The notes beneath the pieces are model-generated. The model searched no databases. It saw only the letters and a list, made by a program, of their open reading frames with translations, and was not told where the DNA came from. Below are positions 1 through 9,559 of a stretch of 64,000 bases of DNA, piece by piece. The position numbers and the translations under genes are program-made. Source of the stretch: Siphonodentalium dalli (taxonomy: Eukaryota > Mollusca > Scaphopoda > Gadilida > Siphonodentaliidae); contig CP136067.1 of the NCBI GenBank assembly GCA_032622095.1, positions 194,084,052 to 194,148,051 on the forward strand, read 5' to 3'. Within the stretch, counting starts at the first letter, position 1, and each line of letters starts with the position of its first letter.

Positions 1-3000
1 TGTAATTAACTCTGGAGTCCGGTATTGGAGTGTAATGAACTCTGGAGTCCGGTATTGAAGTGTAATCATCTGTCTGGAGTCCGGTATTGGAGTGTAATGA
101 ACTCTGGAGTCCGGTATTGGAGTGTAATCATCTGTCTGGAGTCCGGTATTGGAGTGTAATGGACTCTGGAGTCCGGTATTGGAGTGTAATCATCTGTCTG
201 GAGTCCGGTATTGGAGTGTAATGAACTCTGGAGTCCTGTATTGGAGTGTAATGAACTCTGGAGTCCGGTATTGGAGTGTAATGAACTCTGGAGTCCGGTA
301 TTGGAGTGTAATGAACTCTGGAGTCCGGTATTGGAGTGTAATGAACTCTGGAGTCCGGTATTGTAGTGTAATCATCTGTCTGGAGTCCGGTATTGGAGTG
401 TAATGAACTCTGGAGTACGGTATTGGAGTGTAATGAACTCTGGAGTCCGGTATTGGAGTGTAATGAACTCTGGAGTCCGGTATTGGAGTGTAATGAACTC
501 TGGAGTCCGGTATTGGACTGTAATCATCTGACTGGAGTCCAGTATTGGAGTGTAATCATCTGACTGGAGTCCGGTATTGGAGTGTAATGAACTCTGGAGT
601 CCGGTATTGGAGTGTAATGAACTCTGGAGTCCGGTATTGGAGTGTAATGAACTCTGGAGTCCGGTATTGGAGTGTAATGAACTCTGGAGTCCGGTATTGG
701 AGTGTAATCATCTGACTGGAGTCGGTATTGGAGTGTAATCATCTGTCTGGAGTCCGGTATTGGAGTGTAATCATCTGTCTGGAGTCCGGTATTGGAGTGT
801 AATGAACTCTGGAGTCCTGTATTGGAGTGTAATGAACTCTGGAGTCCGGTATTGGAGTGTAATGAACTCTGGAGTCCGGTATTGGAGTGTAATGAACTCT
901 GGAGTCCGGTATTGGAGTGTAATGAACTCTGGAGTCCGGTATTGGAGTGTAATGAACTCTGGAGTCCGGTATTGGAGTGTAATGAACTCTGGAGTCCGGT
1001 ATTGGAGTGTAATGAACTCTGGAGTCCGGTATTGGAGTGTAATCATCTGACTGGAGTCCGGTATTGGAGTGTAATCATCTGTCTGGAGTCCGGTATTGGA
1101 GTGTAATCATCTGTCTGGAGTCCGGTATTGGAGTGTAATGAACTCTGGAGTCCGGTATTGGAGTGTAATGAACTCTGGAGTCCGGTATTGGAGTGTAATG
1201 AACTCTGGAGTCCGGTATTGGAGTGTAATCATCTGACTGGAGTCCGGTATTGGAGTGTAATCATCTGTCTGGAGTCCTGTATTGAAGTGTAATCATCTGT
1301 CTGGAGTCCGGTATTGGAGTGTAATGAACTCTGGAGTCCGGTATTGGAGTGTAATGAACTCTGGAGTCCGGTATTGGAGTGTAATGAACTCTGGAGTCCG
1401 GTATTGGAGTGTAATGAACTCTGGAGTCCGGTATTGGAGTGTAATGAACTCTGGAGTCCGGTATTGGAGTGTAATCATCTGACTGGAGTCCGGTATTGGA
1501 GTGTAATCATCTGACTGGAGTCCGGTATTGGAGTGTAATGAACTCTGGAGTCCGGTATTGGAGTGTAATGAACTCTGGAGTCCGGTATTGGAGTGTAATG
1601 AACTCTGGAGTGCGGTATTGGAGTGTAATGAACTCTGGAGTCCGGTATTGGAGTGTAATCATCTGACTGGAGTCCGGTATTGGAGTGTAATCATCTGTCT
1701 GGAGTCCGGTATTGGAGTGTAATCATCTGTCTGGAGTCCGGTATTGGAGTGTAATGAACTCTGGAGTCCTGTATTGGAGTGTAATGAACTCTGGAGTCCG
1801 GTATTGGAGTGTAATGAACTCTGGAGTCCGGTATTGGAGTGTAATGAACTCTGGAGTCCGGTATTGGAGTGTAATGAACTCTGGAGTCCGGTATTGGAGT
1901 GTAATGAACTCTGGAGTCCGGTATTGGAGTGTAATGAACTCTGGAGTCCGGTATTGGAGTGTAATGAACTCTGGAGTCCGGTATTGGAGTGTAATGAACT
2001 CTGGAGTCCGGTATTGGAGTGTAATCATCTGACTGGGGTCCGGTATTGGAGTGTAATCATCTGTCTGGAGTCCGGTATTGGAGTGTAATGAACTCTGGAG
2101 TCCGGTATTGGAGTGTAATCATCTGTATGGAGTCCGTTATTGGAGTGTAATGAACTCTGGAGTCCGGTATTGGAGTGTAATGAACTCTGGAGTCCGGTAT
2201 TGGAGTGTAATAATCATCTGTCTGGAGTCCGGTATTGGAGTGTAATGGACTCTGGAGTACGGTATTGGAGTGTAATGAACTCTGGAGTCCGGTATTGGAG
2301 TGTAATGAACTCTGGAGTCCGGTATTGGAGTGTAATGAACTCTGGAGTCCGGTATTGGAGTGTAATGAACTCTGGAGTCCGGTATTGGAGTGTAATGAAC
2401 TCTGGAGTCCGGTATTGGAGTGTAATCATCTGACTGGAGTCCGGTATTGGAGTGTAATCATCTGACTGGAGTCCGGTATTGGAGTGTAATGAACTCTGGA
2501 GTCCGGTATTGGAGTGTAATGAACTCTGGAGTCCGGTATTGGAGTGTAATGAACTCTGGAGTGCGGTATTGGAGTGTAATGAACTCTGGAGTCCGGTATT
2601 GGAGTGTAATCATCTGACTGGAGTCCGATATTGGAGTGTTATCATCTGTCTGGAGTCCGGTATTGGAGTGTAATCATCTGTCTGGAGTCCGGTATTGGAG
2701 TGTAATGAACTCTGGAGTCCTGTATTGGAGTGTAATGAACTCTGGAGTCCGGTATTGGAGTGTAATGAACTCTGGAGTCCGGTATTGGAGTGTAATGAAC
2801 TCTGGAGTCCGGTATTGGAGTGTAATGAACTCTGGAGTCCGGTATTGGAGTGTAATGAACTCTGGGGTCCGGTATTGGAGTGTAATGAACTCTGGAGTCC
2901 GGTATTGGAGTGTAATGAACTCTGGAGTCCGGTATTGGAGTGTAATGAACTCTGGAGTCCGGTATTGGAGTGTAATCATCTGACTGGAGTCCGGTATTGG

Positions 3001-3880
3001 AGTGTAGTCATCTGTCTGGAGTCCGGTATTGGAGTGTTATCATCTGTCTGGAGTCCGGTATTGGAGTGTAATGAACTCTGGAGTCCGGTATTGGAGTGTA
3101 ATGAACTCTGGAGTCCGGTATTGGAGTGTAATTAACTCTGGAGTCCGGTATTGGAGTGTAATGAACTCTGGATTCCGGTATTGGAGTGTAATCATCTGAC
3201 TGGAGTCCGGTATTGGAGTGTAATCATCTGTCTGGAGTCCGGTATTGGAGTGTAATCATCTGTCTGGAGTCCGGTATTGGAGTGTAATGAACTCTGGAGT
3301 CCGGTATTGGAGTGTAATGAACTCTGGAGTCCGGTATTGGAGTGTAATGAACTCTGGAGTCCGGTATTGGAGTGTAATCATCTGACTGGAGTCCGGTATT
3401 GGAGTGTAATCATCTGTCTGGAGTCCGGTATTGGAGTGTAATCATCTGTCTGGAGTCCGGTATTGGAGTGTAATGAACTCTTGGAGTCCGGTATTGGAGT
3501 GTAATGAACTCTGGAGTCCGGTATTGGAGTGTAATTAACTCTGGAGTCCGGTATTGGAGTGTAATGGACTCTGGAGTCCGGTATTGGAGTGTAATCATCT
3601 GACTGGAGTCCGGTATTGGAGTGTAATCATCTGTCTGGAGTCCGGTATTGGAGTGTAATCATCTGTCTGGAGTCCGGTATTGGAGTGTAATGAACTCTGG
3701 AGTCCGGTATTGGAGTGTAATGAACTCTGGAGTCCGGTATTGGAGTGTAATGAACTCTGGAGTCCGGTATTGGAGTGTAATGAACTCTGGAGTCCGGTAT
3801 TGGATTGTAATCATCTGTTTGGAGTCCGGTATTGGAGTGTAATCATCTGTCTGGAGTCCGGTATTGGAGTGTAATCATCT
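1..3880. repeat. 30/32-bp satellite array with ~951-bp higher-order repeat
   Basis: Continuous tandem array that runs off the left window edge. There are two unit types. The 30-bp type contains TGTAATGAACTCTGGAGTCC. The 32-bp type replaces the middle with TCATCTGTC or TCATCTGAC. Runs of 3-10 short units are separated by one to three long units. Rare variants (CCTGT instead of CCGGT near 816, 1768 and 2719; a GTGCGG variant near 1610 and 2561) recur about 951 bp apart, so blocks of about 31 units were copied as larger units. A 30-bp unit is ten codons without a stop, so every frame on both strands appears open; the predicted 60-146 aa proteins are artefacts. The array ends abruptly in unrelated sequence near 3880. 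Confidence 0.97.
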
Positions 3881-4119
3881 AACATTCCATATTTACAGTT
3901 GCGGAGATGGAATTATTATCCGAAAAGATCGAGGATTCACTACTTCTGGTAATTCGGTGGTTAGTGTGCCATTCCGTAGCTTCCGGTTCTCTGGGCAGGC
4001 CTATATATGGTTCTCGTGCATTGCCGTGCAGTGTACAGTTCCAGATATGTGCGATGGGGTGAGTTATGTATTATGTTATGTTATACTATTAACAGCTGGT
4101 GCAGCATTAAAGACCATGT
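3881..4119. other. Unassigned flank of the satellite
   Basis: Non-repetitive sequence between the satellite and the first hairpin. Its end, starting at GCTGGTGCAGCATTAAAGAC (near 4095), is also found upstream of the single hairpin at 17710 and, inverted, near 46735-46765. It therefore belongs to a dispersed hairpin-bearing family. No gene is seen. Confidence 0.5.
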
Positions 4120-4283
4120 GCCAGTGCATTCTCTTACATATGTGATTCTCTTACATATGTGATTATCCCATAGGGAACGTCGCATATATAAGAGAATGCA
4201 CTGGCTTACAAGATATAGGTAAATTTTGTTAGGTCAATGCATTCTCTTATATATATGCGACTCGCATATATAAAAGAATGCAG
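4120..4283. repeat. Two degenerate hairpins of the 69-nt hairpin family
   Basis: The first, about 4120-4205, has arms GCCAGTGCATTCTCTTA and TAAGAGAATGCACTGGC. Its left arm carries a small internal duplication (CTCTTACATATGTGATT twice). The second, about 4232-4283, keeps TCAATGCATTCTCTTATATA and a shortened loop. Both match the stem of the hairpins in the TTAA elements but have drifted, so they look like older copies. Confidence 0.75.
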
Positions 4284-4301
4284 GGTTTTTGTAAAATTTC
4301 A

Positions 4302-4365
4302 GCAAGCCCCGTTCCGCGTATTGAGTGCTACATGTCAAAGTTATAGGTGCATTCCATATATGGTC
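4302..4365 (+). repeat. Fragment of the 250-bp foldback element found at 5943
   Basis: GCCCCGTTCCGCGTATTGAG and the following CATGTCAAAGTTATAGGTGC are shared with the left arm of the foldback element at 5943-6194. Only this arm is recognisable here. About 500 bp to the right (4366-4862) has no feature I can name. Confidence 0.6.
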
Positions 4366-4884
4366 ATAATATAACAAAACACATGTCTATTATGAGTACT
4401 TTCTGTATATATGTAATACATGTAACCATTGTTTGTAATAATTGAAAATTGTACCAAAAAAGAAGAGTAAATGATAAAAAATGGCATGCGATAGGCCAAA
4501 CTCCATGCAGCGCCATTTCCGTTGGCACTGCGATATAACACTGACACAAGGATGTACTTTGCGGACCGATACATTTATTTTTTACATATCGTCGGAACTA
4601 TGTTTAGTCACCTTACTCACTTATTATCTTATTTTGACCACCAACAGTTTACAATAATCGTAATTCTTTCGGTATTGATAAGAACAATATAGACTGAGAC
4701 AGACGTAGACAATTTTAATCCTAAAAGTACTAAGAACACATAATCCTAGAACACATAAGTACTAAGAACACATAATAAATCATTATCAAATGTCCTTATG
4801 GCAGTGATATCTCAGCGGAGCGATGGGAGATAACTCTGCCTGGAGTTTGGCGATAGGCATCAAATGTACGTTCACAGGCATATA

Positions 4885-5406
4885 CACTCTTAGAACAAAT
4901 GTGTATAAATACTACACAATATGTGTTACATTTGATCTTAAACAAATTTGTGTAGAAATGCATCATGACATAAATGTGTCGTCGGAATTTTTTCAACATT
5001 GAATATGAGTGAATATGTGAGTATATTATATTTAATAGATGAAATATTTTCTATTTGAGACATAAACCTCGTAAAAGCTGCCATAATACAAAATTGGCAG
5101 CTGCTTTAAAACTTTGTGCTACACAATGATGTGTTGTTCAGTTTTTACACAAACATAGTGTATAACAAAATTTAAAGCTGCTGCCAATTGTTTGTTCTGT
5201 GGTAGCCTTTACGAGTTTTGTGTCTCCAATAAACTCATTTCATCTAATAACTATGATACACTCACATATTCAATAATATTCAACGTTGATGATATTCCAC
5301 CGACATATTTAATAATTATATGTCATGTGTCATTTATACACAATTTTGTTTAAGATCAAATGTAACACATTTTGTGTAGTATTTATACACATTTGTTCTA
5401 AGAGTG
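4885..5406. mobile_element. 522-bp fully palindromic (foldback) element, TA target site
   Basis: The ends CACTCTTAGAACAAATGTGT and its reverse complement are flanked by TA on both sides (4883-4884 and 5407-5408). The first ~75 bp of each arm are nearly identical. Similarity continues with more mismatches to the centre near 5150, including an inverted TTGGCAGCTGCTTTAAA-type segment, so the whole element folds back on itself. TA duplication would fit Tc1/mariner-type mobilisation; that is inference, since no transposase is present. Confidence 0.75.
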
Positions 5407-5546
5407 TACATTGGAAAGTTTGCCTAGTACTACTTGCAGGCAATTCGTCATAAAAACATGGTGCAAGAGTATGAACGTCACCTTGTTTACCAAAGCTAAC
5501 GACACTAGTTCCACGGTTAACCCTTTACCCAACAGAAGGGCCCTGT

Positions 5547-5615
5547 GCCAATGCATTCTCTTATATATGCGAGTCGACCATAGGTCGCCTCGCATATATA
5601 AGAGAATGCATTGGC
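5547..5615 (+). repeat. 69-nt near-perfect hairpin (type T/C orientation)
   Basis: The 27-bp arms start GCCAATGCATTCTCTTATAT and are followed by GCGAG. After one T/C mismatch comes a second 5-bp stem, CGACC-ATA-GGTCG. The single mismatch is the only asymmetry and therefore shows orientation. The same sequence recurs in each TTAA element. Confidence 0.93.
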
Positions 5616-5693
5616 TTAACACATTAAAAATTATAAAATTGTTAAAGAATGTAAGAAAAAATGGTAAAAGCGTTAAAAAAAGATTTTTTTTAG

Positions 5694-5762
5694 GCCAATG
5701 CATTCTCTTATATATGCGAGGCGACCTATGGTCGACTCGCATATATAAGAGAATGCATTGGC
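5694..5762 (-). repeat. 69-nt hairpin, mirrored partner of the one at 5547
   Basis: Exact reverse complement of the hairpin at 5547-5615: the mismatch pair reads G...A instead of T...C (GCGAGG at the left of the loop). CCCTGTGCC left of the first hairpin and GGCACAGGG right of the second bound a 228-bp module, 5541-5768. Confidence 0.93.
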
Positions 5763-5942
5763 ACAGGGCATAACTGTAACCATCACAATGTGGTCAATGA
5801 GCCGGTTCCAATGATATCCATATTTGTATGGTTCTATTGAGACAGACCGAAGATATTTTAGTCTGTTGAAGCTTTATTTGGCCGGTTTTGGCCGGTTTGT
5901 TGGGTAAAGGGTTAATGGCGCTACTAACAGTTGCCTTCAAAT

Positions 5943-6194
5943 GAGCGAGATCACGGAGTCGCGACCATATTGGATCCATCCAGCCCCGTTCCGCGTTTTA
6001 AGTGCTATATGTCAAAGTTATAGGTGCATTCCATATATGGAATTCATAAATAGTCATGAATTCAACATGGAATTCATGAATATTCAAGACTCCATACACA
6101 CGCAAACGCACCTCAAGAACTTTGACATGTAGCATTTAAACCGCGGAATGGGGGTTGAATGGTTCCAATGTGGCCACGACTCGGTGATCTCGCT
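5943..6194. mobile_element. ~250-bp foldback element
   Basis: GCGAGATCACGGAGTCG at the left matches, inverted, CGACTCGGTGATCTCGC at the right. The arms continue with CCATTCCGCG/CGCGGAAT-type and CATGTCAAAGTT/AACTTTGACATG blocks and meet near 6070, where GAATTCATGAATA and related palindromes lie. It is non-coding. Half copies occur near 4302. Confidence 0.75.
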
Positions 6195-6290
6195 TATAAA
6201 TGTACGCTTGATTCTTGTGAGATAATTTCATGAAGATTACATCGCTACAGGTGGAACTTGTTATTATTCCTCACAAATGCCATTCTATCT

Positions 6291-7185
6291 TTATAAAGCT
6301 GCCAATTAATTAAGAATCTATACTGACATCCTACGATACACATCCATATATGTGGTCTCTAATTTATATAAATCTTTATAAAATTATATGTTCATTGAGT
6401 ACATTGAACCGATTTTTTCACGATTGATCTAAGTTGAAGGACATTCCAATGCATGTGCCATTCCGATCGATACAAGGCCATATCGATAAGAAATGAAAAC
6501 TTGTTCGTGCTCACTGAATTAAGCACCATCACTCTGAAACTTTGGAATGTCTGTCTTTCTAAGTTATACACACAAAAAAAGGAGAACATCTATTATACCC
6601 TCGTAGTACAATCACCGGAAATCACCGTAGATGGTCGGAAATGAATTAATAACTCGAAGATCTGGATTGGTTATTCGTCACGTTTATAGATTTGGCGGTT
6701 TTGTGGACAGATATGTTTGTCAAATCTTTCTATATACTAAATACTCATTGACGAGTAGTTCACTTTGTAAATATTCAGATAATAAGTTCAACAAACGAAC
6801 ATACATTCCCACCAATACATGTGAACCATTCAGCTCTTGTAGTCTCTGTTTATCTCTCTGTCGTCTGCTAATAATATACCGGTCCAATGTATACTTTACA
6901 ACTGGTTGGGAGAATCCATTTAGTATAGCAACGGTTAATCAAATACGGCCGAGTTGTATATAACATATTTTAAATTACTATAGTTTAGATTTCTGTCAAC
7001 ACTGCGCCACACATGTATACGTCCAACCGCCATACCACTGCCACTCCTTTGTTGTATGTTGTTATCGTATTCGGTATGAAATATAAATATCGACTGATAA
7101 TAATATGATCAAACTTAAATTGTAATCAGTGTTGTTTATATACACAGGAAATGTGGTGTACCGCTACATGTAGATCATGACTTTC
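6291..7185. other. No gene identified
   Basis: AT-rich sequence without a recognisable gene. The segment about 6845-6945 (CTGTCGTCTGCTAATAATAT ... GAGAATCCATTTAGTATAG) is also found, diverged, near 43565-43640 and 46880-46990, so it belongs to a dispersed repeat family of unknown class. Confidence 0.5.
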
Positions 7186-7405
7186 TACTCTGGCCCACGC
7201 CCGTATTATAGAGATAATATTCCACAATCACAAAACATGGCAACTTTTTGATGTCCTGGCCTCTTCTGACAGGGAACTTTATCACATTGAACAAACAAGG
7301 GAGGGAAAATATTTCTTTGTTTATATTTGTGCCTCGATAATCTACGTCAAATTATAGGGTGGTCAGCAATTAAATGCAGTGACTCTCGATGGCGAAATCG
7401 TTTTT
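7186..7405. repeat. 220-bp direct duplication, left copy
   Basis: Identical to 8640-8859 except for one base that I can see (TATAGAG versus TATGGAG). The segment (TACTCTGGCCCACGCCCGTA ... GACAGGGAACTTT ...) is also a diverged relative of the left half of the foldback element at 16028-16539. Confidence 0.93.
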
Positions 7406-7539
7406 ACACGCCCTTCGTTACTGTACAGCAGTCAATTCACTTGCCCTTCGGAATTCGTATTGGGAACACTGTAAAATTTAATAACGTTATATCTACGGTA
7501 ATGCACCGTCAACTTAGTTGCCAGTACAATCCCTGTCGA

Positions 7540-7692
7540 AATAACAGTATACCGTTGATACATTGTACTGTTGAAGTAAACGGTAGGATACTGTTGAAAT
7601 AACAGTATACCGTTGATACATTGTACTGTTGGAATACAAGGTAGGATACTGTTGAAATAACAGTACACCGTCGATACATTGTACTGTTGGAA
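7540..7692. repeat. 57-bp tandem repeat, about three copies
   Basis: GAAATAACAGTATACCGTTG recurs at about 7540, 7597 and 7654, followed each time by ATACATTGTACTGTTG. The short minus-strand ORFs here are repeat artefacts. Confidence 0.85.
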
Positions 7693-8200
7693 TCACACAT
7701 GCAATCTTTCTAAAATTTATTTATGGTACAAAGTAGTAATATAGCTGACTAGAAGATCCAACAAAAATAATTACTTTGATTCGTTTATTAGTAGAGAAAT
7801 TAGCGAAAATGTGAAAAGTGATCCGTTATAACTAATACTTATAGAGTGAATGACTGCAGTGCAAACCAATTTTACTAGGTGACCTATTTTCGCGGTCGCT
7901 ATTAAAACATCGCAAGTGGTTAAATAGGGCTTGTTTACACTTTCTTTAGCCCGTTCGGTAGACCGTTAGTGCTATTTAAACGGCTTGGAACCTGTCCCAA
8001 GCTGTTGAAACATATTAAAAAGTAGGCCTACTAAATTATAAAACAAATCTCCCGCGAATGACGGAGACAGACACTGAGACATCAATTAATGGCGAATTTA
8101 CCCGAGATGCATTGCGAATCTCACAAGGGATGTGATCCTATCCATACCTCGTGTTTGTGCAACGGTACTTGGCCGTCAAAACTAGCAACGGTATAATACC
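7693..8200. other. No gene identified
   Basis: Nothing recognisable. At 8170-8230 a short motif CAACGGTA appears three times upstream of the ORF that follows. Confidence 0.4.
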
Positions 8201-8204
8201 GTAG

Positions 8205-8441
8205 GCAAACCAACGGTATCATATTGTTAAACCAACAGTGACAAAATACAGTGAACACATTCTTGATGAGGTTGGTCTCTCGACCTTTCAGTACATAGAT
8301 TCTAGAGATGATATGTCTCTGTTAGCCATGCTTCTGGGTGGTGAGCCAATTAACTCACCCGCCGAACTTGACAACAACATAGAAACTATAATTCTCGACA
8401 TGGCTAACTTCATTTATGGGATGTGTCATCTGATCCAGTAA
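8205..8441 (+). CDS. Coding-like ORF, possible terminal exon, unidentified
   Basis: Open from 8205 to a TAA at 8439-8441. The first in-frame initiator-like codon is GTG at 8238 and there is no upstream ATG, so if real it is probably part of an exon. AAACCAACAG ending at 8238 and AATACAG ending near 8250 are possible splice acceptors. The peptide is mixed and acidic (SRDDMSLLAMLLGGEPINSP, then AELDNNIETIILDMANF), unlike the repeat-derived ORFs around it. An AATAAA lies about 15 bp after the stop, as expected for a 3' terminal exon. I do not recognise the family. A chance ORF is a real alternative, because it is short and no partner exon can be seen. Confidence 0.25.
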   Translation, partial: ANQRYHIVKPTVTKYSEHILDEVGLSTFQYIDSRDDMSLLAMLLGGEPINSPAELDNNIETIILDMANFIYGMCHLIQ

Positions 8442-8455
8442 CAATTACTTTGTGT

Positions 8456-8462
8456 AAATAAA
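8456..8462 (+). promoter_or_regulatory. Possible polyadenylation signal
   Basis: AATAAA shortly downstream of the stop codon of the 8205-8441 ORF. It only has meaning if that ORF is a real exon; the motif is common by chance in AT-rich DNA. Confidence 0.2.
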
Positions 8463-8639
8463 TTATTGTTTGCGCATAAAACAAAATCGCATTCACATGG
8501 ACGGGTCTCTTCAAGATATGACGCATACGATCAGCCACGCAACGGTTCTCTTTTCTTAATTATCTCCATTTGCTGTATACTATATATTTCCATGTATGTA
8601 TATATTCTTCTCCTACAAGGAGGTATACAATAAAATATA

Positions 8640-8859
8640 TACTCTGGCCCACGCCCGTATTATGGAGATAATATTCCACAATCACAAAACATGGCAACTT
8701 TTTGATGTCCTGGCCTCTTCTGACAGGGAACTTTATCACATTGAACAAACAAGGGAGGGAAAATATTTCTTTGTTTATATTTGTGCCTCGATAATCTACG
8801 TCAAATTATAGGGTGGTCAGCAATTAAATGCAGTGACTCTCGATGGCGAAATCGTTTTT
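8640..8859. repeat. 220-bp direct duplication, right copy
   Basis: Same length and almost the same sequence as 7186-7405, with 1454 bp between copies. Flanks differ on both sides. The near-identity implies recent duplication or conversion. Confidence 0.93.
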
Positions 8860-9540
8860 GTTAGTTTATATCCGATAGTTGCGACCCGAATCGAGATGTA
8901 AATATTTACTATTGCGCATAGATGTTTTCTATGGAGTTATATGGTCGATTTCTTTGATATTTTCGAAGATGTTAGTAGAATGCTACATTCCCCCAGTTGG
9001 CATAGCGCATGAATACTAACTTATCAGTTTCACACACCCGAACAAGCACATATAATGTCTTTAACAAAGAAATATTTTTTTCGACTGTATAAGGTTCCCA
9101 GTCAAAACTTCCCAGGTTTAAAACTGGTCGAATATTATGTTAGCACAGTAGAATATTCATGGCACAATCTAGTGTATACCACGAGAACTAGCAAATACTT
9201 TCTTTCATAAATGTATTCTTTCATCAGTTATAAAATTATACCTTAGACTCGTCGATTATTCATTTGAAGATGTTCATGAAATACGCCAGTCCTATAATTC
9301 TCAATAAACCATGCAAGACTCTGGCTGTCTTCGATTTACATTTGGATTGCGTCTGTAATTATTTAGACTGTGCATTATAATCAGACGACATGCACACGAA
9401 CAGATAATACAAGAGCGGAAGGGCTGGCAAAGATACTAGATATCGGTTCATTTTAATTGAGTGCTTTGTGTAGAATATAGCTCTTGTAGATGAAGACGAC
9501 TTCAGACCATTGAAAAGATTACGATCATAATTTTAATCAG
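8860..9540. other. Mostly unassigned; relic of the 16028 foldback family
   Basis: At about 9085-9150 the text TCGACTGTATAAGGTTCCC followed by AGTCAAAACTTCC matches the right arm of the foldback element at 16028-16539 (around 16427-16460). The rest is AT-rich and unrecognised. Confidence 0.5.
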
Positions 9541-9559
9541 TTGACTTGTTATGTATCTT

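Larger units (their letters stand above)
5521..5911 (+). mobile_element. TTAA-flanked piggyBac-like non-autonomous element, copy 1 (391 bp)
   Basis: Target-site TTAA at 5517-5520 and 5912-5915 flanks inverted ends CCCTTTACCCAACA. Exact TTAA duplication with CCCT-type ends is the hallmark of the piggyBac superfamily. Internal order: short left end, hairpin 1 (5547-5615), A/T-rich spacer, hairpin 2 (5694-5762), then a ~140-bp right arm containing GACCGAAGATATTTTAG and a GGCCGGTTTTGGCCGG repeat. There is no coding capacity. It lies inside the Harbinger-like relic. Confidence 0.88.
4863..6290. mobile_element. Harbinger-like relic with three nested insertions
   Basis: Pieces of this stretch, read in order, resemble the TTA-flanked element at 19720-20460: a TIR-like TGTACGTTCACAGGCA near 4866, then AGTTTGCC and GCAGGCAATTCGTC near 5415-5450, then TTTACCAAAGC near 5487, GGCGCTACTAACA near 5918, and TTGATTCTTGTGAGATAA near 6208. 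The intervals are filled by a TA-flanked palindrome (4885-5406), a TTAA element (5521-5911) and a foldback element (5943-6194). The right end has diverged too much to place exactly, so the outer boundary is inferred. Confidence 0.5.

Noticed and set aside
1..3880. CRISPR-like array (regularly repeated short units)
   Set aside because: Units are directly adjacent with no unique spacers, lengths alternate 30/32 bp, and the surroundings are eukaryotic. It is satellite DNA.
5547..5615. Annotated miRNA gene at the 69-nt hairpin
   Set aside because: The fold is suitable but the sequence is a multi-copy palindrome inside transposable elements, and no expression evidence exists. Kept as a repeat and a hypothesis.
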